The position numbers were made by a program, and so were the translations under genes. A DNA stretch of 64,000 nt, taken from assembly GCF_003945595.2 (NCBI RefSeq), contig NW_024104316.1, positions 1,498,208 through 1,562,207 of the forward strand, read 5' to 3'. Below the pieces are notes generated by a model that saw only the letters and a list, made by a program, of their open reading frames with translations, was not told the DNA's origin and made no database searches. The DNA comes from Pipra filicauda. Lineage: Eukaryota > Chordata > Aves > Passeriformes > Pipridae. Positions 13,497-23,534 of this stretch are shown in pieces; position 1 is the stretch's first letter, and every line of letters begins with the position of its first letter.

Positions 13497-13502
13497 TTGA
13501 AC

Positions 13503-16494
13503 CTTAGGAAAAGAACGAGGAGAAACAAATAAATTGGAATCGAGGTAGTAAAGGTTCAAATGGGGAAAAAAAAAAAAAAAGTAGGCCATGCTACCACAAA
13601 CTAAGAATTTGGGATTGACCAAACACAGTGCTCTGCTGCTTTCATCACAAGCCAGTGCCTACAAACACAGCCATGGTCAGAACCATGGATGTGTCCATGG
13701 AAATCACACAGTTTCTTTTTTTATTAAGCACAGTTCATGTTCTGCTCCCAGCTGAGCACTGAATCGTACTCACAGAGTGGTTGAGACTTCTGGAGGTCTT
13801 TTTTCCGGCCACAATTGCTTAATAAAAAAATCAAATTAAGGAAAGAGCCAAGCACTTTCCTTTGTTTTGTTTCAACTGCTCAACTTCATAAAACAGCAGC
13901 TACTGCAAACCTTAAGAGTTTTGAAATGCCTCACTAGCAGCTCCACAAAGTACCTCAGCAACTTGTTCACTTAACAAATCTGCTTAAGACTTTCTTTATA
14001 TTGATCTTGTACAGTGTCTTAAACCTCTCACTGCTTTGCTCCTGGGGATCAATGGAATGGCACAGGAAGGGAATATGGATCCAGAGGCACGCTGGCTTTA
14101 AGGTGAATTTTACCACTGAACTTGATGCAGCCCCTGCTAAAGGGGAAATGTTCACTTAACCAGAGCAGCCTTCAGTCAGCAAGTCCCTCACACTCCAAAC
14201 CCTGAGAAATCGAGGTGGGCTTTGACATCTTTCAACAACCTGACTCAGTTTTGCTTTATTTGACATCCTCAGGCACCAAGTGGCACTTCTGGCTTTCCAT
14301 ATGGAGCTGTGTGTAGTAAGTGGAATTTCCACCAGCTCTTCCAGACTACAAGCTCTTGCTCATCACACTGTATTTCAAACAAAACCAAATCAGGTGCATG
14401 TAGGCAAGTCTTTATGTGCTGATTAAAGCAGTATCACTGGCCAGGAGATGGGGAAGCTGCCTGTGGCTCTGGCAGTTTTACACTTGCACCTTTTGGCTCA
14501 GAGCCCATCAATGGGTGCCTGAGCCGTTGCAGGAGGCTACAGAAAACCATCAATCTCGAAATGTGATCTCAAGTCCTACCATCACCGGGTGAATCTCCTC
14601 TCAGGCACCACCTCTCCAACCAACTCCTCAGCATGAACAGCAGAAAAGGAACCCTGGCTGGTTTTCCATCAGGAGAATCAGGTGGAGAAACAAGAAATGT
14701 TTTAAAGGGACGTCCGGAAGAAGCTTAGACTCTGCATCCAACCTGGAAAGAAAACCAGGCTTCAGTTAAGATTCAGTTTTAAAATCAAACATCACCAAAA
14801 GAACTTCTCAGGGAAGCACCCTGAGGTCATCACAGACATGCCTGTGGTAGGGTACAAGCAATAGGAATAAAGAACCAACTTCACAGGAAGCTTAACTGAC
14901 TTTCACCAAGTGCTGCCCTGGAAGTGGGGGTTTGTTCAGATTAAAGTACCATGACAAAACATAAAGAGCTGTGGCTGGTCCTGAATCATTCCTCCCACGG
15001 ACAGTTTGTCTCAGAATTATTAAGCCTTAAAGCATATTAACTTAACAGAGAAATGGAGGGAGAGCATTCACAAACAAGGTTATTACAGAGTAATTCAACC
15101 TGTAGAGAAGCAGTTGTGGGAAGTGTCAGGCCTGTAAATAAAACTGAAGAGAAGGACCAAACACGTGAAAACATCATATATAAATCCTCTAATGGCATTA
15201 ACTGAGATCTGGCAGCAACTCCAGTATGTCAGTGTACACCCAAGAGTCCCAGGGAAGCCCACAGAACCCCAGAGCTGCACACCAGAGTCAGCACCAAAAT
15301 GCCCAACTCCACATGGGTGCAGGTGGAAACGCTCTGTATAACAATCACCACGAGTCTGGGGAAAGGAATTAAAGAAATGGGGCATAACAAGCCCACTCCA
15401 AGCAAGAAAACACAGACTTGTCAGGTGCCAAACTGTCTGAGAGGAGAGAGCACATCTGAGTGTGTGCAGCTGTATCCAGCTGCAGCTGGAAGTGGTGGGA
15501 AGGAATGAGGGGTTTATGCTTCTTCCCTTGGACATGCAGCACCTCACTCCCCCCAGCTCAGCAGGGAAACACCTCAGCTCTTGCCAGCTCAGAAGTGTCC
15601 TCTCACTGAAAATATCAGGGAAGGAATGGCTGAGGTCCCTGCAGATAAGGGGTGTCAGTCACCTGCCTAGATCCCCCAAGGCCAAGTAGACCTTCCACCC
15701 TCAAGTAAACACATCACAACTTGAAGCTCTTTAACGTTGTTGTTCTGTGAGATGCCAGTTTGGAAATCTGAAGACAGCAGCTCTTAACTGTGTTAATCAA
15801 AGCCCAAACACAGCAACCTGCAAACCACACCTGTGCCAACACAGCAGCACTGAGACCACCTCACCTGAGAGCACCACATCTTAGTAACACAGGGTAAATG
15901 TGCCTCTTACTGCCTGACACAAACCTGGCATAAAGCTGACACAAAACTGGCATTAACTTGGCACAAAACTGGCATAAACCCGTCATAGACCCGGCATTCC
16001 CAGCGGGAGCCTCCAGTGGGTTTTGCAGGGGAACCTGGGGCTGAGGCTGCTGCAGCACCGCAGGCAGCTGTGCCAGAGCCAGGGGCGGACCAGGCTCGGC
16101 CAAACCAACCGCGATTCCCAGAACTCTTGACTGTTTTCACAGCTTCTCCCGAGATTTCCACAACTCCCACTTTCCATCACTCATCCCGACCCAGGCCGTT
16201 TCTCACACATCCTGGAAAGCGGACCCAGGGCCGGGCCGGTGGCGGGAGCTCGTCCCGCGGCAGGCTCGGCTCCAGGCCCAGGAAGCGCTGAGGGGACGCT
16301 CCGGGGGCGGGCAGGGCTCGCCCCCCGGCCCGCCCGTTCCCGCGGCCCAGCGCTCCGGTCAGCGGCAGCGCTGAGGCGCCGGGGCCCACCGCGCGTCCCG
16401 GGACGCACGGCCGCCGGCGCGGAGGGAGACAGGGGGGATGAGAAGGGAGGAGCGGTGCCGGTGCCAGCGCTGGTGCCACCGGGCCCGGACTCAC
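13503..16494 (-). other. PSKH1: PSKH1 intron 1
   Basis: This is the interval between the noncoding exon 1 donor (GTGAGT at 16494-16489) and the exon 2 acceptor. It holds a 22-bp minisatellite near its 5' end (15915-16000), and I see no other gene or clear repeat in it. Confidence 0.6.
15915..16002. repeat. 22-bp tandem repeat, about four copies
   Basis: Units start at 15915, 15937, 15959 and 15981. The first three share tgacacaaaactggcataa with a few substitutions. The fourth is more diverged (cgtcatagacccggcattcc). It lies in PSKH1 intron 1, about 500 bp from the promoter. Confidence 0.85.
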
Positions 16495-16680
16495 CTGGGC
16501 CCGCTCCGGCCCGCGCCGCGGCACCGCCTCTTAACGTCATCACCGCGCGCCGGGGACGCCCGACGGGGCGGGGACGCCGCGCGCGGCGATTGGCTGAGGT
16601 GCCGGGGGGCGGGGCCGAGGAGCGCGGGGAGGGGCCGCTCTACCGCCCCCTGGCGGGGCCGCAGGGACAGGACCCGGGGA
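16200..16680 (-). promoter_or_regulatory. PSKH1: PSKH1 CpG-island promoter
   Basis: The segment is very rich in G, C and CpG. On the minus strand it has a CCAAT box (CCAATC at 16593-16588), a GC box (ggggcggggcc near 16606-16616) and a CRE variant TGACGTTA (16539-16532). It has no clear TATA box. This is the layout of a housekeeping-type promoter, and it sits at the predicted first exon. Confidence 0.65.
16495..16560 (-). other. PSKH1: PSKH1 noncoding first exon (approximate 5' end)
   Basis: A consensus donor (CAG then GTGAGT, 16497-16489) lies in a CpG island about 3 kb upstream of the coding exon. Human PSKH1 also has a noncoding first exon. The transcription start is not determinable from sequence, so the upper boundary is a guess. 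Confidence 0.5.
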
Positions 16681-17050
16681 TCTCTCAGGGCTCCGGGACC
16701 CCCCAACCCCACGGGCTTTGGGACCCCCTCAGCCCCATCCAGGACCTGGGGCCCCCTCAGTGCCATCTGGGAACCCTCAGGGCTCTGGGACGCGCCAGCC
16801 CTGTCTGGGACACCCCAGCCGCACACGGGACCCCTCAGTGCCCTCTGGGGCCCCTCAGCCCCATCTGGGGCTCCTCAGGGCTCTGGGACCCCCAGTCTGA
16901 TCTGGGATCCCCCCTCAGTGCCATCTGGGGCCCATCAGGGCTCCGGGACCCCTCAGCTCCCTGAGGGACCCAGGACCACTCGGCCCCACGGGGCCCTTGG
17001 AACCCCTCAACCTCATGGACCCCGGGGCCCCCCTCACCCCACTGGCCCTG
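16680..17050. repeat. GC-rich degenerate minisatellite
   Basis: The short phrases cagggctctgggaccc, cctcagtgccatctgggg and cctcagccccatctgggg recur many times with variation. The array begins immediately upstream of the PSKH1 promoter and resumes briefly at 17634-17695. It leaves long proline-rich open frames on the plus strand that are repeat artefacts. Confidence 0.75.
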
Positions 17051-17635
17051 CTGTCACCCACAAAACTGTGTTCCCCGGTGTGCAACGAGCCGGTCCTGAC
17101 GCACTGGAGAGAGAGACGCTGGTTATTGATTTCAGAGCTGCCGAGCCCGGGTGCTCGGGGCTATTCCACAAATCCAGCACGTCCCGCTGGACTTGCCGTG
17201 TTGTTATTCACACACAAAAGTTCAGAGGCAGTAAATTCCCAAGCACAGCCGCTCTGTTGGGTTGATTGGTAATTTCCATACAAATCACATAAACCAGGTA
17301 AATTCTACTCATGCTCAGGGGAAAGGTCTTCACCTTGGCAGGGTCTTTTTGAGCTGCAGGCGTGATTTTTAGTATTATAATGAAGATAGTTCAGGCCTAA
17401 GATACATGGACCTGGAGTACTTTAGCCAAGTTAGTGATGTCTATGTAGACATATGTCAACGTCTCGATTTACTACATCCAGGATGTCCTTGAGTAAGGGA
17501 TGCTGGCTTCTGCCACTTCCACTGATTAGGTCTCCTTTCATGCTTATTAGGCTTCAAAGTATACGGAAATTAAACATGAAAAACCATCCTGACTTAAGAC
17601 AATCTTAGTATATTCTGCATTTTGCAACACTGTGA
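17050..17635. other. Non-repetitive, partly AT-rich island interrupting the minisatellite
   Basis: About 590 bp of ordinary sequence, AT-rich from about 17260, separates two blocks of the same GC-rich repeat. It may be an old insertion or the original unique sequence. I found no diagnostic termini and no open frame of note. Confidence 0.4.
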
Positions 17636-20272
17636 CTCTCTTCAGCCCCACAGGGCCTGGGACCCCACTCAGCCCCACGGGCCCCCAGGGATGGTGTTCC
17701 CCCTCCCCATGCTCCTGCCTTGGAGAGAGATGGCCATGGGGATGCACTGCCCAAGGATGGATGGCTCCTCACCTCCTTTCCGGAGCCAAACCCAGCTCTG
17801 AGAGCTGCCCAGGGGCGCCTGGGAGAGCTGCTCCCACCGAGCAGCTCCGAGGGCTCCCCGCTGGGCTTCAGGGCTCTGAGAAAACACTCCCTTTGCAAGA
17901 GAATTGCCCGGAAGGTCCTTTTCCTTGGCAGGGAAAACCCGGTCCCTGCGGGCTAGCTGTTGTGCACAACAGAATAACGAGGCACATTCCTTTCCCCTTT
18001 CTTTTCCTCAGCTACGAAGTGCCACAAAACCCGCAAAGTTTGCTTGGTAACTGCCTGTGGGCTTTCTTCCTCATATCCTTTGCCCATACCCAACAAAACA
18101 CTCCACGTCCTGGCCCTGGATGACCTGAAAGCAGGGGGATGAGGGATGACACCTTGCAGGGATGCTGACGGCTCTCCTTTCTCTGGGGAAGATACAAACA
18201 CGACACTGCCGGGCTTGTTTTCCAGCCTGGCTGTCACGTCATTCCCGAGCCGGTTCGGGTGGAGTGGGGCTATTTTCACACTCCTACCATGCTTTTAAAA
18301 ATAGCTGGTTTTATTTCAATGCTCCTGGGATCTTCGGCTGTTTAAAATGATTAGTAAGTCATAATGTAATAAAAGTTGTACCTGCTGATGCACGCTATTG
18401 TCATCAGCTTCTTCTCCACGTAATTCCCAATAAGGCGTGGAAATGTGTGAGGGTTGAGAAGGGGCTGCTTGGGCTGGACCTGACAGATCTGGTGAGTTGT
18501 ACAGTTCCCTGCAAGAAAAATTCCCCAGTTCTTGTTGTCCCACACAGTAATGGTGCTGCTGGTGCGTTTTCAGCCCTCTTACTCCCCCCCTTTTCATTCT
18601 GGAGATTTTTCCACAGCCACACATCCTCTGCACTGTCCCCGGGAGGTGGCTTAGCCTGTGTCTGTCCTGTAAAACCTTGCATGTGTCCCTATTTAAGTTG
18701 ATCCTGTTATTTTAGGCTGTTTCTCAAGGTCATCCCAGCTTGGTGCCACCAGCGTGTGCCTCTCCTCTTCATCCCAGCTGCTACAGCTGGGTGTAGAGCA
18801 GTGGGCTGCCTCACCTTGGCCACAGGGATAAGTGCTCTGCAAGGATGCGTTTCCCTCAGGGGATGCATCTTCCATTAGCTGCTTCCTCACAGCTTTGTTT
18901 CCTGACCAGCCCCATGAGAACATAAAATGAGGCACTTCCAGGCCCATCACCACTGGAAAATGTCAAAGAGCCAACACGTATCCAACTCTTGGGCCAGAAC
19001 CACGGACTTCTGAGAACTTTAATCAGAGCAGCTCACTCTTGTATTATTTATGCCACGGTGGTGCTCTGAGACCCACTGGAGCCAAGACAACATCACACCA
19101 GACATCCACACAAAGCCGACATCCGCCTGGCAAAGCACCCAGGGATGAGGCTGGGAACTGTCTGCTCATCCACATGATCCACTGCCTGCCAGGTCAGGCA
19201 CTCAGTTTGGCTTTGAGATCACCATCTACTGGCCCCTGGAACCTGTGAATCCATCTAGAACCATTCCTGAGGCTACAGCAGGAAGTTTTCTCACCAGGAT
19301 AAGCACCTTGCTCCTTGGGGACACTGGCTGTGGGCTGCGAAGCCCCGAGCACCGAGGAGGCCCTGCAGCCTCTTTGTCCCTCTGGGCTCTGGGTGCCTGG
19401 GCTCCCACCAGCACTGCTGCATCCCGTCCCTCAGTGGCCACGCCAGGCCAGAGCTCAAGGTTGTCCCGGGAAGGCTGAGCAGAGGTCGGAGAGGGAGGAT
19501 GTTCAATTAAAGCTGCTTAAAAAAGAAATCCAACTTTCCATATGCCTCTCTGGGGAATAAAAAAGCCCCAGAGCTGAGCGCAGATGGGGTGCCAGGCGGG
19601 GGACTGAGCACAGCCCCCACGGCAGAGGTGACTCCGGCTCAGCTGTTCCCACTGCCTGCGATCTGCAGGGATTGAGGTTGACTTTTGGTGTTTCCTTATG
19701 GAGAGTTGGACATTTGGCTCGACAGAAATCCCCACGCAAGCTCAGGCAGTGGCCAGGCCTGTGACACAGTGTCCTCCAAGCTCCTCACGGCTTCCAACGC
19801 TCCCTCTCTCCCCGGGGTGCCGGTGATGCAGGAGGCGGCTCTGCTGGCGCCTGGGTGGGCTCTTCCATGGGGACACCAGGCTGGAACAGTGGCACTGGGA
19901 GCTGTGGGAGGGCAAGGAGCCATCCCCCTTCTGCTGGTGGCCCCCACACCGACCCATCCAGCTGGGAAAACCCAAGTGCATCCCCACAGACCAGGAGTCA
20001 TTCCCTGGCCGGCACCTTCTCCGGGAGGAGTTTCCCTGGGCAAAGGACTGGAGGATTCAGCCATGGTGTGGTGGAGGCGTCGGGCAGAGTGGCTGGGAGG
20101 TTGGCCCTCGTGCCGCTGTGCCACGTGTGCCATCTCACTCACACAGCCGCCCAGAATAGTGTCACCATCTGGTTCCAGCTGCCCAGGACATGGGAACCTC
20201 CCCGGCCCCTTCTGCGATTACAAAAAGTGAATTCAAACATCAACTCAGCCGGACTCGGGCAGCCTTTATCCC

Positions 20273-20296
20273 TTTTTTTTTTTTCTTTTTTTTTTT
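20273..20296. repeat. Poly-T tract
   Basis: Twelve T residues, one C, then eleven T residues: a simple homopolymer tract in the gene-free interval. Confidence 0.9.
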
Positions 20297-21049
20297 AATA
20301 ATTCAGGTTTGTCTCTCAGAGAAGAGAGAGGCAGATAATGTCTGCAGAGCATTTAATCTTCTGCCCAAAGAATAGCAGAGAGCAAATTAGGATCTACTCC
20401 AATTAATTTGCCTTGATGGGCAAAATCTGGAGAGCGGCCATATCTGGGAATTAGGAACAAAAGCAGGGAGTGTAAAGTAGGTCACCGGAGTTTCATAACC
20501 GGAACGAGGGGTTTTCACAGCACACTGGGTGCTCCAGAGGCTCCCAGTGCCGGGGTCCACCAGTCTCTGTCCCCCAGACCCGCAGGTTTCAGCCTGGACA
20601 GTTGCTTTAAGATGCTGCCGGTGTGCAGGGAGCCAGTTGTTTGTTCTGGGGGCAGGAACGAGGACGTTGTCCCTTCCCACAACAGGACACAGCTGCAGGG
20701 CTGTCCCAAACCCTTGGACCCAATGGAAAGACAGGCACCAGCTCATCGTCCCAGTTCTGGAGCACCCAAAGAGCTTTCGGATGGTTGGCATGCCCATCCT
20801 TGCTGTCACACTGCCACCCTCAGCCCTGCAGGCACCTTCTCGAAGGAGGATTAGGTGTCACAGGTGGCAGTGGGGTTTGGACAGTGCTTTGCTAAGGACT
20901 CTTGCACTGTGGGGTGTCACCAAGCAGTGGTGACCAACAGGCCCACCCCAGCCCAGCACCCTCAAATCCTAATCCCAATTCCCCAGACCCATCAGTGCCT
21001 GCAGGCACTGTGTGGTGACATATTCTGGTGTCACCTTCGAGCCGCAGGA

Positions 21050-21180
21050 CACGTGTGGAAGCAGTGCCAGGGGTGTGAGCCTCGTGACACGCGCTGGTGC
21101 TCGGGACACACGGTGACACGGTGACATGGCTAAGGGTGTGTGACACGTACGGTGACATCTTCCAGGACACGGGACATGCG
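21050..21180. repeat. Degenerate GTGACAC-rich repeat
   Basis: The words gtgacac, ggacac and ggtgaca recur irregularly through this segment, as in a decayed minisatellite. No gene overlaps it. Confidence 0.5.
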
Positions 21181-23102
21181 TGGCGTGTCTTTCCACAGGC
21201 AGAGTGAGGTGCCTGGAGCGTTCAGTGGGTGACAGCGGCTTTGATCCCGGGCTTTGATCCCAGCGGGATGGAAGCAGGCACAGTTTATTGACCGCGAGTG
21301 TCACCACCGTGGTGACAGCGTGTCAGCACCGCACCGGTGGCGCTCCATCTCCCCGGCTGCCTCCCAGTGCAGGATGCTGGGGAGCCCCCCAGCAGTGATC
21401 CCACCGCTCCCACCGCTCCCATCCCCAGGGAGGTGCCGGCGGGCGCTGCGCGGTGCGTGGCAGGCGCCCGGCTGGCGTTTATCCTCTTAGCCGCCCTGCC
21501 GGGATCCGGCACTAATTCACCCTTAAACACAGGATTGTCGGGAACCGGGAAGGGAAGAATCGGCGGATTATCCCCCCAGCGCTGGCGTTAAACACGGGGA
21601 GCGGCAGCTGCTGGGTGAGGAGAGATGGGGTGGTGTCTTGCCCCGTGTCGCATGTGGCGCCAGTCCCACCATCCCCCAGCGAGCTCAGATGTTTTGTGTC
21701 CCCCCCAAGTCAGCTCCAGGCTGAAATAAATAACATGAAATAAATGTGGGGCTGCCATAAAGGTGAGGGATTGACAGCAACTGCCCAGCCCTGAGGGATG
21801 CACCACAGCACAACAACCCCGGCAGTGTTTCCTGGCCCCAGAGGCTGGCACGGGACCGGGACAGCCAGGGTGACATCCCAGAGGTCAGGGGTCACACATG
21901 ACCAGACCTCACAGGAAGAGGTTAAACGATGAAACAAACGATAATTTTCCCTGGCTCAACAAAGACAGCAGTAACTGAGCTCCTCACTCACACACTGAAG
22001 GCTTTCGGCCACGGGCCAGCAGGAAACATTTCCCTGGGCCAAAACCGTGTGCCCAGCTGCTGGAATGTGTTTGGGACAGCCCTGAGGTCACCCCAGGAAT
22101 CACAGAAACGGCAACAACTCGCTACTCACGGCAGGTAGGTAGGAGCTCATTGCTCCTGCTCGTGGCTGAGCCTGGCACAATCCACAGCATGGTGGCACTC
22201 GTGCTGGCCAGAGGATTTTCTCGCCTTTCCCAAGCGGGATCTTTTCCCACATGCCCAACAGATCTACCCATCACCACTGCTGGGAGCTGGGGTCTGCACC
22301 AGTGAGGAGCCCAGGATCTGTGCAACAGCTGGAATGGCCCATTTGCAATTCCAGTGGCCCTTTGGGCGTGGGGGGACCGATGGCTGTGTCCTGGAGTGTG
22401 GGGAGGCCCCTTGCCAGCCCACGCCTGGGGGACTGGGTTTGCACAAAGGGTTGTTTTAGTAGCTGGGAAAAAAAATCTTAACTTTTCAGCATTAACAGGG
22501 ATGGGAATTGCAGTGTCTTCCACCGATGGGCACACAAGTTAACCAAGTTAAACTCCCACACATCACCTTGGTTCAACTTCAACAAGTCCCACCGGGACCT
22601 GGATGAAAGCTTCAGTTCCGGGTTTTTTCACCTCTATCACTTTGGCTAAAAAAAACCCCCTCTCTTCCCTGCAAACCCCAGTTTTCTTCATGACCATGAA
22701 TACAGCAGGACTTAAATAAAAGGATTGGAAAATAGGATTCCTCACAGAAAATGTCACTGGAGTTGCCCATCAGAGGACAAGCTATCAGCTGCAAAAAAGA
22801 CAAAAAGAAATACATGTCCTATGCTTTCCTAAGGTGACCTTTAAAATGAAGAAACCATTTGATTCACCCCTAAAGGGAATATCTTCTATGCCCAGCCCTG
22901 AAAGCAGCTGTCAGGGAACACCAGGGCAGTGGGAATCCCCAGGACAGCCCTCCTGGGGCTCCTGGGGACAGAGCCACCGACCCTCCCTGCTGGCCCTGCT
23001 TGGCGACTGATCCAGGGAGCATCTCCTCTCCAATTCCTGGAGCTTGGGAAGGGTGTGAGGGGCATCCCGTGGCAGAGAGACAGGAGAAATGTAAAAGTGT
23101 CT

Positions 23103-23108
23103 TTTAAT
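23103..23108 (-). terminator. NRN1L: Probable NRN1L poly(A) signal (ATTAAA)
   Basis: ATTAAA on the minus strand lies about 150 nt past the NRN1L stop codon, giving a short 3'UTR. A canonical AATAAA at 21289-21284 is much farther away and could serve a longer transcript. Confidence 0.45.
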
Positions 23109-23260
23109 ATAAATATAGATCCATCTGAAGTGCTGCAGGAGAGGACCGTGCCCCGCGAGGGATGCCCGGGATGGTGGGTGGGCTCAGTGGGTACCTCTTC
23201 CCGGCCAGCACCGGGGGGACCGACCCGGGGCGTCACCCGGGCACCCCCGGGTGGGCAGGG

Positions 23261-23534
23261 CTAGAGCCGGGCCACCAGCAGCGGCAGGGCCAGCAGGGCC
23301 AGGACACGGGGGTGCAGGGGGGTGGCCGAGCCCCGCAGCGTGGCCTGGTTGGTCTCAGCGGCCGGCGAGCCCCGGGCACTGGCCAGGCGTCCCCGGGAGC
23401 TGCACAGCTCCTGCAGGTTCCCCTGGAACTGGATCTTGCGGGACTCCTGGCGCAGCGACTCCCAGATCGCGGAGGCTTCCACGGGGCATTTCGACAGCAC
23501 CTCGCTGGCGCAGGTGTGGAAGTCGTCCCAGGAC
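23261..23534 (-). CDS. NRN1L: NRN1L coding exon 3
   Basis: Residues 73-163 and the TAG stop. The acceptor is ctcccctccag. It carries the last three core cysteines and the GPI signal. Confidence 0.93.

Larger units (their letters stand above)
12477..13502 (-). other. PSKH1: PSKH1 exon 2 (5'UTR part plus coding part)
   Basis: The acceptor lies at 13504-13503, after a pyrimidine-rich run ending cgttcttttcctaag on the minus strand. The exon therefore begins at 13502 and has 87 nt of 5'UTR before the start codon. The donor is at 12476. The poly-A/T run at 13565-13580 is upstream of the acceptor, in the intron. Confidence 0.75.
17700..23080. other. Intergenic region between PSKH1 and NRN1L
   Basis: I see no supported gene here. 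It contains a T-rich homopolymer tract (20273-20296), a degenerate GTGACAC-type repeat (about 21050-21180) and mixed GC-rich sequence. Open frames in it are short and resemble no family I know. Confidence 0.6.

Noticed and set aside
16239..17265. Long Pro/Gly-rich open frames on the plus strand
   Set aside because: They follow CpG-island and minisatellite composition and resemble no protein family.
21284..21289. AATAAA on the minus strand in the gene-free interval
   Set aside because: It is 2 kb beyond the NRN1L stop with no supporting exon; kept only as a possible distal signal.
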